Of a DNA stretch of 64,000 bases, positions 1 through 7,872 are shown piece after piece. The DNA comes from Gemmataceae bacterium (GTDB lineage Bacteria > Planctomycetota > Planctomycetia > Gemmatales > Gemmataceae). Every line of letters begins with the position of its first letter. Positions within the stretch are counted from its first letter, which is position 1. The DNA lies in assembly GCA_901538445.1 (NCBI GenBank), contig LR594584.1:1382935-1446934 (forward strand), given 5' to 3'. The position numbers and the translations under genes are program-made. The notes beneath the pieces were generated by a model. The model saw only the letters and a program-made list of their open reading frames with translations, did not search any database and was not told where the DNA came from.

Positions 1-670
1 CGGGGAGGAACGCGAGCACGTCGCCCGTTGTCTCGGCGAGCACCTCGCGAACGGCATCGGCGACTGCGAGTGACACCTGGGTGTCACTGCGCCGCGGGCG
101 GTACTTTACCTCTACGGGGAACGAGCGGCCGGCGCTGTCCACGACCGGGCACCCGCCGAGGTACGCCGCCACCGGCCCCGGCTCGACCGTGGCCGACATC
201 ACGACCAGTTGAAGTTCCGGCCGCACGGCCTCGCGCACGAGCCGCACCAGCCCGAGCGCGAGATCGACGTCGAGACCGCGTTCGTGGAACTCGTCGAACA
301 CGACGCACGAGACGCCCTCAAGGAACGGGTCGTCGTGGAGCCGCCGCAGGAGCACGCCGGGCGTTGCGACGAGGACGCGCGTCCGGTTGCCGGCCTTGCG
401 ATCGAACCGCACCTGATAGCCGTAAACATCTCCGAGCGGCGAGCCGTGCTCGATCGCCATGCGCCGCGCCGCCGCACGTGCCGCCACCCGCCGCGGTTCC
501 AGCATGATGACCAGGCCGGACCCGGCGAGGCCCGATTCGACGAGCGCCGGCGGAACGCGGGTCGTCTTCCCGGCCCCGGTCGGGGCGCGGAGCACGGCGG
601 CTCCGCTGGTCCGCAGCGCGGCGAGGAGGTTCGGGAGTGCGGCGTCGATCGGCAGCGGGTCGCGGGGCAT
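1..670 (-). CDS. hrpB: ATP-dependent RNA helicase HrpB, N-terminal part (runs off the window)
   Basis: DEAH-box helicase of the HrpB type, predicted to unwind RNA with ATP; its physiological role is poorly defined in the family. About 223 residues are present and the 3' end lies beyond base 1. Visible motifs are Walker A TGAGKT (residues 31-36), the DEAH-type motif II DEFHER (126-131), characteristic of HrpB, and motif III SAT (159-161), followed by the start of the helicase C domain. The ATG at 668-670 was chosen because it begins the conserved N-terminal segment (MPRDPLPIDAALPNLL). It is divergent from the amino-acid transporter gene, with 77 bases between them that must hold both promoters. 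The family is clear; only completeness is unknown. Confidence 0.9.
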   Translation of the reverse strand, partial: MPRDPLPIDAALPNLLAALRTSGAAVLRAPTGAGKTTRVPPALVESGLAGSGLVIMLEPRRVAARAAARRMAIEHGSPLGDVYGYQVRFDRKAGNRTRVLVATPGVLLRRLHDDPFLEGVSCVVFDEFHERGLDVDLALGLVRLVREAVRPELQLVVMSATVEPGPVAAYLGGCPVVDSAGRSFPVEVKYRPRRSDTQVSLAVADAVREVLAETTGDVLAFLP

Positions 671-747
671 GGGATCAGTTTAGCGGTCGCCCTCGCGGGG
701 CGGCCGTCGTACACTTTCGCACGTCACCCACTCGCAGGAGGTCGCCG

Positions 748-2295
748 GTGAACCCACGCTGGTTGCTCGCCGCCGTCGCGGCCCTCGCCGCCGCGCCCGC
801 ACTCGGGCAGGACAAGAAGCCGCTCCGGTGGGGCACCGACCCGACCGGCGGCGCGCCCTACGTCTACAAGGACGGCAACGCGTTCGTCGGCTTCGAGGTC
901 GAACTCGCGGAGTACCTCGCCAAGGAACTCGGCCGCACGAGCGAGATGGTCACCGGCGACTGGGACAAGCTCCCGGAACTCCTCGCCAAGCCGGCCGGCG
1001 ACCCGAACGGCATCGACATCGTCCTGAACGGCTACGAACTCCGCGAAGACCTGGAGAAGCAGTACCCGTCCACGGTGCCGTACTACGTCTACCGGCTCGG
1101 GCTCGTGATCCACAAGGACAGCGCCGGCGAGATTCAGGGGTGGAGCGACCTCAAGCGGCCGAAACTGACCGGCGAGAAGAAGGACAAGGAAGAGAAGCGG
1201 AGCGTCGGCGTGCTTGGAGGGTCCGCGGCGCACGAGTACCTGAAGGACGAGTTCGGCGACGCAATCGACCTGAAGATCAACCCGGACGTGGCGACCGTGA
1301 TCGGCCTCGTCGAGGAGAAGCGGCTCGACGCGACGGTTCAAGACCTCCCCGCGGCGACCTACTACATCAAGCACGGCAAGGATCTGGTACTGGGCGACGA
1401 GCCGCGGAAGCCGGGGTTCTACGTCATTCTCACGCGAGCCGCCGACAAGGAACTGCGGGAGCAGCTCAACGCCGCGATCAAGAAGGGCATCAAGGACGGC
1501 ACGCTCAAGAAGATCTACGAGAAGTACGGGCTGTGGAACGACGACCAGGAGCGGCTGCTGTACTGGACCGAGCAGCCGTGGCCGCCGTTCAAGGTCGCGG
1601 CCGAGGAGGGCGCGACGAAGACGGGCAAGGCCGACTGGGGCCAGCTGATCGGCGAGTTGCTCCGGGCCGCCGCGATGACGGTGTACCTCGCGGTCGTGTC
1701 GTTTCCGATCGCCATGCTCGTCGGGCTGTTCGTCGGCCTCGGCCGCGTGTACGGGCCGGCGTGGCTCCGCGTCCCGCTCGGGCTATACGTCGAGGTGATC
1801 CGCGGCACTCCGCTGCTGCTTCAACTGTACTGCGTGTTCTACATGCTCCCGCAGATCGACCCGCACCTCGCACTGTCGCCGCTGCAAGCGGGCATCCTCG
1901 GCCTGGCGATCAACTACTCGGCGTACGAGGCCGAGAACTACCGCGCCGGCATCCAGTCGATTCCGCGGGGGCAGATGGAGGCGGCGCTCGCGCTCGGCAT
2001 GAGCCCGCTCACGGCGATCCGCGTCGTCATCGTGCCGCAGGCCGTGCGGGTCGTGATCCCGCCCGTCACGAACGACTTCATCGCGCTGTTCAAGGACACG
2101 TCGGTGTGTTCGGTCATCCTCATCACCGAACTGACCCGGAAGTACAACGAGCTGTACAACTTCAACCGCGACTACATCGTGCAGTTGGCGTTCATCACCG
2201 CCGGGCTGTACCTGCTGATGAGCTACCCGATGTCGCTCCTGGCCCGCTGGCTCGAACGGCGCACGGGCACCCACACCGCCGGGGGCCACCGATGA
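748..2295 (+). CDS. Amino-acid ABC transporter, substrate-binding domain fused to permease
   Basis: Single 515-residue chain combining two normally separate importer parts. Residues 1-20 are a signal peptide or signal anchor. Residues about 27-275 are a family-3 solute-binding domain of the polar amino-acid type, and about 305-510 a HisM/GlnP-type permease domain with several membrane spans. The ATPase-docking EAA loop lies near residues 394-419 (IPRGQMEAALALGM). The GTG start at 748 is preferred to upstream codons because AGGAGGT (736-742) precedes it by 5 bases and it begins the signal peptide. The stop overlaps the ATPase start in an ATGA, so the two are coupled. Similar fusions are known, for example in Gram-positive GlnPQ systems. 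The substrate is inferred to be a polar amino acid, and the binding-site residues do not fix which. Confidence 0.88.
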   Translation: MNPRWLLAAVAALAAAPALGQDKKPLRWGTDPTGGAPYVYKDGNAFVGFEVELAEYLAKELGRTSEMVTGDWDKLPELLAKPAGDPNGIDIVLNGYELREDLEKQYPSTVPYYVYRLGLVIHKDSAGEIQGWSDLKRPKLTGEKKDKEEKRSVGVLGGSAAHEYLKDEFGDAIDLKINPDVATVIGLVEEKRLDATVQDLPAATYYIKHGKDLVLGDEPRKPGFYVILTRAADKELREQLNAAIKKGIKDGTLKKIYEKYGLWNDDQERLLYWTEQPWPPFKVAAEEGATKTGKADWGQLIGELLRAAAMTVYLAVVSFPIAMLVGLFVGLGRVYGPAWLRVPLGLYVEVIRGTPLLLQLYCVFYMLPQIDPHLALSPLQAGILGLAINYSAYEAENYRAGIQSIPRGQMEAALALGMSPLTAIRVVIVPQAVRVVIPPVTNDFIALFKDTSVCSVILITELTRKYNELYNFNRDYIVQLAFITAGLYLLMSYPMSLLARWLERRTGTHTAGGHR

Positions 2296-3020
2296 TCACC
2301 GTCACGAACGTCGTGAAGTACCACGGGCCGGCCCGCGTCCTCGACGGCGCGAGCCTCGCGATCCGCAAGGGCGAGGTCGCGGCGATCGTCGGCCCGAGCG
2401 GCAGCGGCAAGAGCACGCTGCTCCGGTGCATCAACGGGCTCGAAGAGTTCCAGGAGGGGACCATTGACGTCGGCGACTCGCTGACGCTCGCCGGCGGCCA
2501 GGCGGCCCCGAAGGCGGCGTTGCTGCAACTGCGCCGCTCGGTCGGCATGGTGTTCCAGTCGTTCAACCTGTTCCCGCACATGACGGCACTGGAGAACGTC
2601 GCGGCCGGGCCGGTCCACGCACTCGGGAAGCCCCGCAAAGAGGCCGAGGCGACCGCGAAGAAACTCCTCGACCGCGTCGGGCTCGGGGCGAGGGCCGACG
2701 CGAAGCCGGCGCAACTTTCGGGCGGGCAGCAGCAGCGTGTTGCGATCGCCCGAGCGCTTGCGGTTAACCCCGCGGCGATCCTGTTCGACGAGCCGACTAG
2801 CGCCCTCGACCCGAAGATGGCGGCCGAGGTCATGAAGGTCATCGACGACTTGGCCGGCGACGAGCAGTTCCAGGCCGCGATGGTGATCGTGTCGCACGAC
2901 CTGCCCGCGGTGAAGCGGATCGCCGACACCGTCCACGTCCTGAACGCCGGGCGTGTCGCGTACACCGGCCCGGCGGCCGAGGCGTTCGCCCCCGGCGGCC
3001 CCGTCGAGAACATGGAGTGA
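2292..3020 (+). CDS. Amino-acid ABC transporter ATP-binding protein
   Basis: 242-residue ATPase of the GlnQ/HisP class that powers the fused permease encoded just upstream. Walker A GPSGSGKS is at residues 34-41, the Q-loop glutamine at 89, signature LSGGQ at 142-146, Walker B ILFDEP at 163-168 and the switch histidine at 202, so all catalytic elements are present. Length is normal for the family. The ATG at 2292 overlaps the preceding stop by 4 bases, which implies translational coupling and fixed stoichiometry. The stop at 3020 is 2 bases before the mqnD start, so the menaquinone gene is probably co-transcribed. Confidence 0.93.
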   Translation: MITVTNVVKYHGPARVLDGASLAIRKGEVAAIVGPSGSGKSTLLRCINGLEEFQEGTIDVGDSLTLAGGQAAPKAALLQLRRSVGMVFQSFNLFPHMTALENVAAGPVHALGKPRKEAEATAKKLLDRVGLGARADAKPAQLSGGQQQRVAIARALAVNPAAILFDEPTSALDPKMAAEVMKVIDDLAGDEQFQAAMVIVSHDLPAVKRIADTVHVLNAGRVAYTGPAAEAFAPGGPVENME

Positions 3021-3022
3021 GC

Positions 3023-3895
3023 ATGGCTACCGCAACCGCGACCGCAGAGCAAGTGATCCGCGTCGGGCACAGCCCGGACCCCGACGACGCCTTCATGTTC
3101 CACGCGCTCGCGAACGACAAGGTCCCGACCGGGAACCTGAAGTTTGTCCACGAGCTGCAGGACATCGAGACGCTCAACCGGCGCGCCCTCAAGGGCGAAC
3201 TCGAAGTAACGGCCGTTAGCATCCACGCCTACAGCCTGCTGCTCGACAAGTACGCGCTGCTGCCGACCGGGTGCAGCATGGGCGACAAGTACGGGCCGAT
3301 GGTCGTCGCCCGCAAGCCGATGACGGTCGGCGACCTGCCCGGCGTGAAGCTCGCCGTGCCCGGCACCCTCACGACCGCGTTCCTCACGCTCAAGCTGCTG
3401 TTCGACTCGATCGGCGCGAAGGACAAGCTCACCTTCGACGTGGTGCCGTTCGACGAGATCATCCCGGTCGTCGCCGCGGGCAAGTACGACGCCGGGCTCA
3501 TCATCCACGAGGGGCAGCTCACGTTCCAGAACCAGGGGCTCCACCTCGTCACCGACCTCGGCGTGTGGTGGCAGGACCGGACCGGGCTGCCGCTGCCGCT
3601 CGGCGGGAACGTGGTTCGCAAGGATCTCGGCGCGGCGACGATGAAGGAGGTCAGCCGCCTCATCAAGCAGAGCATCCAGTACGCGCTCGACCACCGGCGC
3701 GAGGCGCTCGCATACGCCCTGAAGTACGCCCGCGACATGGACGTGGCGCTGGCGGACAAGTTCGTCGGCATGTACGTGAACGACTGGACGCTCGACTACG
3801 GCGACCGCGGCCGGGCGGCGATCCGGGCGCTGCTCGACGCCGGCCACAAGGCCGGGATCATCGCCAACCCCACCGCCGTCGAGTTCGTGGAGTAG
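3023..3895 (+). CDS. mqnD: MqnD-like 1,4-dihydroxy-6-naphthoate synthase (futalosine menaquinone pathway)
   Basis: 290-residue MqnA/MqnD family protein. The family has a periplasmic-binding-protein fold but is cytoplasmic here: no signal peptide is seen. The motif GHSPDPDDAFMF (residues 15-26) matches the MqnD-like branch, which converts cyclic dehypoxanthinyl futalosine to dihydroxynaphthoate. MqnA and MqnD are paralogous, so MqnA or another family member is the main alternative. The ATG at 3023 has GGAG 5 bases upstream, inside the end of the ATPase gene. An in-frame GTG at 3017 overlapping that stop is also possible. It sits directly behind an amino-acid importer with no other mqn gene in the window, so it may be dispersed from the rest of its pathway. 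Confidence 0.78.
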   Translation: MATATATAEQVIRVGHSPDPDDAFMFHALANDKVPTGNLKFVHELQDIETLNRRALKGELEVTAVSIHAYSLLLDKYALLPTGCSMGDKYGPMVVARKPMTVGDLPGVKLAVPGTLTTAFLTLKLLFDSIGAKDKLTFDVVPFDEIIPVVAAGKYDAGLIIHEGQLTFQNQGLHLVTDLGVWWQDRTGLPLPLGGNVVRKDLGAATMKEVSRLIKQSIQYALDHRREALAYALKYARDMDVALADKFVGMYVNDWTLDYGDRGRAAIRALLDAGHKAGIIANPTAVEFVE

Positions 3896-3963
3896 TGGGG
3901 TTCAGAGGTCTTGGCGAACGGGGGACGTGAGTCTCCCGAGGAAGCGCGACGCTTGAGGACTCG

Positions 3964-3979
3964 GGGGGTTCACACCCCC
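3964..3979 (+). terminator. Hairpin after mqnD
   Basis: GGGGGT-TCAC-ACCCCC forms a 6-bp GC stem with a 4-base loop in the short gap between the convergent mqnD and SUKH genes. No T-run follows, so an intrinsic terminator is only possible; it could equally be a chance palindrome in GC-rich DNA. Confidence 0.3.
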
Positions 3980-4006
3980 GCTTGCCCAAATCCACACGTC
4001 CGCCCG

Positions 4007-4522
4007 CTATCGAGACCTCGGCTTGAAGGTGCGGTCGCGGGCCGTGAATGGGATGCCGCCGAGCATCTTCGGGTACTCGTTGCTCATGAACCGAACCAAG
4101 AAACTCGTGACGGGTCCGGGCACTGTTTCGATCTCTTCTTCGTATCCGTGGAATATCTGAACCACCTCCCACCCGTCCGGCGGCCCGTCGGCCAGCCAAC
4201 AGTACCTGTGGCCGTTCGAGTCGCCGCCCCACGGAAGCAGGCCGAGACCCTCTTGCGTCAACCCCGCCGCCTCTTCGCACACGTGCCGAAGGCCGGCGAG
4301 GACGTCCGACCAGCGCCGAATCCACTGTCGGCCGCTCGGGGTTAACGGGTTGGCCACGTACAGGCTGCCGGCGAACTCGCCACTGCCGTACAACCCGATG
4401 AACTGTTTGAAATCGGTCGGAATCACAAAGCCCAACTCACGCTCGGCGGCCGGCCAATCACCCTCGCTATCGACGGGTTCGGGCGGGGGTGGGATGAACG
4501 CGGCGAGATCTTCAATAGCCAT
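4007..4522 (-). CDS. SMI1/KNR4 (SUKH) family protein
   Basis: 171-residue acidic protein with no signal peptide or membrane span. The segment SEGDWPAAERELGFVIPTDF followed by KQFIGLYGSGEF is the hallmark SUKH N-terminal pattern (family-typical W, IP and Y/G positions), with the all-beta remainder up to the C-terminus. Many bacterial SUKH proteins are immunity proteins against polymorphic toxins, but others have no toxin partner, and none is seen next door. The ATG at 4520-4522 is used; a GTG one codon upstream is equally open. It is convergent with mqnD and divergent from the transferase gene, with a conspicuously AT-rich 60-base gap that should hold both promoters. Confidence 0.75.
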   Translation of the reverse strand: MAIEDLAAFIPPPPEPVDSEGDWPAAERELGFVIPTDFKQFIGLYGSGEFAGSLYVANPLTPSGRQWIRRWSDVLAGLRHVCEEAAGLTQEGLGLLPWGGDSNGHRYCWLADGPPDGWEVVQIFHGYEEEIETVPGPVTSFLVRFMSNEYPKMLGGIPFTARDRTFKPRSR

Positions 4523-4585
4523 CACAGCCCCCCGAGATGTTCGCGGCCTTTACATTTCACAATTGCCGATCCACAATTCACATCT

Positions 4586-5299
4586 ATGGTTTCGCTCCTC
4601 GTCTACACGCCGCCGCCGAGCGAGTGCTCGTACCTGCCGCACGAGCGGTCGCAGATCACCTACGAGTTCGTCGCCGAACTGAGCCCGGCCGAGTACCTCG
4701 ACCGGCTCAACCAGGGGTGGCGGCGGTTCGGCCACTCGCTGTTCCGGCCGGCGTGCGAGACGTGCAGCGAGTGCAAGTCGGTCCGCGTCCCGGTCGGCAC
4801 GTTTCGGCCGGACCGCAGCCAGCGGCGGGCGCTCGCGGCCAACGACGGGGCGGTCGAACTCGTCATCCGCGCGCCGTCGGTCACCCGCGAGAAGCTCGAC
4901 CTGTACGACAAGTTCCACCGGTTCCAGCACGCCGACAAGGGGTGGCCGAACCACGCCCCCGAGACCGCCGAGGCGTACCGGGAGTCGTTCGTCGCGAACC
5001 CGATCCCCACCGAAGAGTGGTGCTACACTTTGGAGGGGAAGCTCGTCGGCGTCGGGTACGTCGACGCGGTCCCGGACGGGCTCTCGGCGATCTACTTCTT
5101 CCACGACCCGGACCAGCGCGACCGCTCGCTGGGCACCTTCAACGTGCTGAGCGTGATCCGCGAGGCCGAACGCCGCGGGCTCCCGCACGTCTACCTCGGG
5201 TACTACGTCGCGGGGTGCCGGTCGCTCGAATACAAGGGCCGGTTCCGCCCGAGCGAGGTGCTCGGCGGCGACGGGCGGTGGCGGCCGTTCGCGAAGTGA
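4586..5299 (+). CDS. bpt: Aminoacyl-tRNA-protein transferase (Bpt/Ate family)
   Basis: 237-residue N-end-rule transferase that moves leucine or arginine from a charged tRNA to acidic N-termini to mark proteins for ClpSAP degradation. The N-terminal ATE domain shows the expected cysteine cluster (C57, C60, C63) within FRPACETCSECKSVRVPV, and the C-terminal ATE domain contains the GNAT-like stretch from about residue 110 with AIYFFHDPD. Length matches bacterial Bpt (about 235-250). Whether it adds leucine (Bpt) or arginine cannot be read from the sequence, so the symbol is by family. The start at 4586 begins the conserved N-terminus. The next gene begins 12 bases after its stop, so they are probably co-transcribed. 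Confidence 0.88.
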   Translation: MVSLLVYTPPPSECSYLPHERSQITYEFVAELSPAEYLDRLNQGWRRFGHSLFRPACETCSECKSVRVPVGTFRPDRSQRRALAANDGAVELVIRAPSVTREKLDLYDKFHRFQHADKGWPNHAPETAEAYRESFVANPIPTEEWCYTLEGKLVGVGYVDAVPDGLSAIYFFHDPDQRDRSLGTFNVLSVIREAERRGLPHVYLGYYVAGCRSLEYKGRFRPSEVLGGDGRWRPFAK

Positions 5300-5311
5300 T
5301 ATCCTGACCGC

Positions 5312-6718
5312 ATGCTCACCGTTCACCTCCGCATCAACGACGGCCGCACCGGTAGGCCCGCGCCGGCGCGGGTCCGCGTCACCTCGGCAGCCGGCGCGCA
5401 CTTCGCGCCGCTCGGCCGCTGCGCCGAGTTCCCCATCGGCCGGAACGAGGTGGTCGGCGGGTGGGTGAAGCTCCCCGGCGGCGAGCGGTGGTTCTACACC
5501 GACGGCTCGTGCGAGATCCCCCTCCCCGCCGGCGTCCCCTTACGCATCCAGGCGACGCGCGGGCCGAATTACACGCCGCTCGACGAGACGGTCACACTCG
5601 GTGCCGGGCAGATTTCGCTGCGGTTCACGCTCGAACCCTGGTGCGGCGCACCCGGTAGCGAGTGGGTGGCCGTCGACACGCGGGCCCACTTCCTCACCCC
5701 GCACGACGCGCTCCTCGAAGCGGCCGCGGAGGGGCTCGCGGTCGCGAACCTCCTCGCCACCGAGCAGCCGTACCCGAGCCTCGACGGCACCGCGTACCCC
5801 ACCGTGCCGAACCTCACGGCGTTCAGCGGGCAGGCGGCGGCGCTGGAGCGCGACGGCACGGCGGTCGTCGTGAACACGCTGAACGCGCACCCGGTCCTCG
5901 GCAAAGTCGCGCTCCTGAACTCGCACCGGCCGGTGTTCCCGCTCGCGTTCGGCGGCGACGAGCCCGACGACTGGGGCGTGTGCGACTGGTGCGACCAGTG
6001 CCACCGCAAGGGCGGGCTGGTCGTGTGGGTCGACGCGTTCGAGCCGGCGTGCGGGGTCAACGGCGGCGAGGCGCTCGTCGCGGCGATCCTGGGGAAGATC
6101 GACGCGATCGAGCTGAGTCCCGGCCCGCGGAAGGTGCCGCTGCTCCCGTGGGTCCACCGGCTGTGGGACGCGGGCGTGCGGGTTCCGCTCGTCGGCGGCA
6201 GCGGCAAGGACAGCAACCGCACCCCGCTCGGTGCGGTGCGAACGGTCGCGAAAGTGCCGGCCGGGTCGAACTGGGTCGAAGCGGTACGAACCGGCGGCGC
6301 GTTCGCCACGACCGGCCCGCACCTCGAGTTCGCGGTGACCGGCGGCGAGTGCCGCGCGGTGGCGCGCTCGCGGACGCCGTTCGAGGAACTGGCGATTGTC
6401 GCGAACGGCCGCGTCGTGGCGTCCGTGAAGGCGGAGGCGAGCGCCGGCGGCTACCGTGCGGAACTCACCGCAGGGCCGCCCGAGTCGGGGTGGGTCGCGG
6501 CGCGGTGCCTGAGCGCGGCCGGCGCGTTCGCCCACTCCCCGCCGGTCGCGGTCGGCCCCGTTGTGCGCGACCCCGAGGCGGTCGCCGCGGTGCGGAAGCT
6601 GATCGAGCAGACCCGCATGTGGGCCGAGGAACACGGGCGGTACGCGAACCCGAAGCGGCGCGAGCAACTCTTCGCCCGCTGCGCCGAGGCGGCCGACGAG
6701 CTGGGGGCCCCGGCATGA
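5312..6718 (+). CDS. CehA/McbA-like metallohydrolase, apparently with a decayed active site
   Basis: 468 residues without a signal peptide. Residues about 1-110 form a beta-rich N-terminal domain, about 110-330 a PHP/CehA-like hydrolase domain, and the C-terminus is a beta domain ending in a charged helix. Overall arrangement (LEAAAEGLAVANLLATEQ, then NTLNAHPVLG and a late AVRTGGAFATTGP) follows CehA/McbA proteins, which are metal-dependent hydrolases. The usual metal motifs are not intact: the DxHxH strand reads DTRAHF and the TDHN strand reads ATEQPY. It may therefore be a non-catalytic relative. The stop overlaps the K+ channel start as ATGA, so the two are translationally coupled. Confidence 0.62.
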   Translation: MLTVHLRINDGRTGRPAPARVRVTSAAGAHFAPLGRCAEFPIGRNEVVGGWVKLPGGERWFYTDGSCEIPLPAGVPLRIQATRGPNYTPLDETVTLGAGQISLRFTLEPWCGAPGSEWVAVDTRAHFLTPHDALLEAAAEGLAVANLLATEQPYPSLDGTAYPTVPNLTAFSGQAAALERDGTAVVVNTLNAHPVLGKVALLNSHRPVFPLAFGGDEPDDWGVCDWCDQCHRKGGLVVWVDAFEPACGVNGGEALVAAILGKIDAIELSPGPRKVPLLPWVHRLWDAGVRVPLVGGSGKDSNRTPLGAVRTVAKVPAGSNWVEAVRTGGAFATTGPHLEFAVTGGECRAVARSRTPFEELAIVANGRVVASVKAEASAGGYRAELTAGPPESGWVAARCLSAAGAFAHSPPVAVGPVVRDPEAVAAVRKLIEQTRMWAEEHGRYANPKRREQLFARCAEAADELGAPA

Positions 6719-7794
6719 CGCCGCTCCGCCACTGGGACGTGCGGGTCCGCGGGTCGGTCCGCCGCGCCCGCCGGTGGGTGCAGACGAACATCCCGGCCCG
6801 GCTCCGGGCCGCGGTGCTCATCCCGGTGGCCCTGCTGAGCGTCGGCACCGTCGGCTACCGGTGGATCGAGGGCGAGCACTGGTCGTACTTCGACGGCTTC
6901 TACATGACCGCGATCACGCTCACCACCATCGGGTACGGCGAGACGCACCCGCTGAGCGTCGGCGGCCGGGTGTTCACCGTCGTCCTCGCGTACAGCGGCA
7001 TCTTCACCCTGGCGTACTACGCGTCGGAACTCGTCCGGGCGGTGGTGACGGGCGAACTCCGGCAGACCATTGGGAGGCAGTGGGTGAACGACAAGCTCGC
7101 GACCCTGACCGGGCACCTGATCGTGTGCGGGTACGGCCGCATGGGGAAGATCGTGTGCGCCGAACTCGACCGGCAGAAGAAGTGGTTCGTGCTGCTCGAC
7201 AAGTCGCCCGAACTGCTCCAGGACCTGCCGTACACCCACGGCCTGCCGCTCCACGGCGACGCGACCACCGACGAGCTGCTGCGGAAGGCCGGGATCGAGC
7301 GCGCGCGGGCACTCGTAACGGTCGTGGGGTCCGACGCCGACAACCTCTACATCACCCTGAGCGCCCGGCTGCTGAACCCCAAGCTGCTCATCGTGTCGCG
7401 GGCCGAGGAGGAGGACGCCGAGGTGAAGCTCCGCAAGGTCGGGGCGAACAAGATCATCTCGCCGTACCTCGCCGGCGGGCACCGGGTGGTGCAGGCGGTG
7501 CTGCGGCCGGCCGTGCTGCACTTCATGGAGCTGGCGACCCGGCCCGAGTTCCTCGACCTCCAGATCGAGGAGGTGAAGGTGGCCGCCGGCAGCGCCCTCG
7601 ACGGGCAGACGCTGCGGCACTCCCGCGTCCACGCCGACCTGGGGATCATGGTCGTCGGCATCGTGCGGCCGAACGCCGAGCTGGTGTACAACCCGCCGCT
7701 CGACACCGTGATCGAGCCCGAGGCCACGCTCATCGCCCTCGGCCAGCGCCGCCACCTGGAGCAACTCGAGAAGCTCGCGGGCGTCACCAGATAG
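6715..7794 (+). CDS. Potassium channel with cytoplasmic RCK (TrkA-N/TrkA-C) domains
   Basis: 359-residue two-transmembrane K+ channel subunit, expected to work as a tetramer in the inner membrane. TM1 is at residues about 31-50, the pore helix and selectivity filter TIGYGE at 71-76, and TM2 at about 84-108. A RCK domain follows with the Rossmann nucleotide loop GYGRMG (139-144) and ribose-binding Asp162. A TrkA-C domain covers about 270-345. Architecture matches the MthK/GsuK class, gated by cytoplasmic ligands such as nucleotides or Ca2+. The ATG at 6715 overlaps the previous stop by 4 bases. The gene product has no obvious functional link to its operon partner. Confidence 0.9.
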   Translation: MTPLRHWDVRVRGSVRRARRWVQTNIPARLRAAVLIPVALLSVGTVGYRWIEGEHWSYFDGFYMTAITLTTIGYGETHPLSVGGRVFTVVLAYSGIFTLAYYASELVRAVVTGELRQTIGRQWVNDKLATLTGHLIVCGYGRMGKIVCAELDRQKKWFVLLDKSPELLQDLPYTHGLPLHGDATTDELLRKAGIERARALVTVVGSDADNLYITLSARLLNPKLLIVSRAEEEDAEVKLRKVGANKIISPYLAGGHRVVQAVLRPAVLHFMELATRPEFLDLQIEEVKVAAGSALDGQTLRHSRVHADLGIMVVGIVRPNAELVYNPPLDTVIEPEATLIALGQRRHLEQLEKLAGVTR

Positions 7795-7872
7795 GTGCCC
7801 CACGCGGTTGCGTCCGCGCGGCACCCGAACTATCATTCGCGGTGCCGCCAGAACGTACCCCCGGAGACCGCG

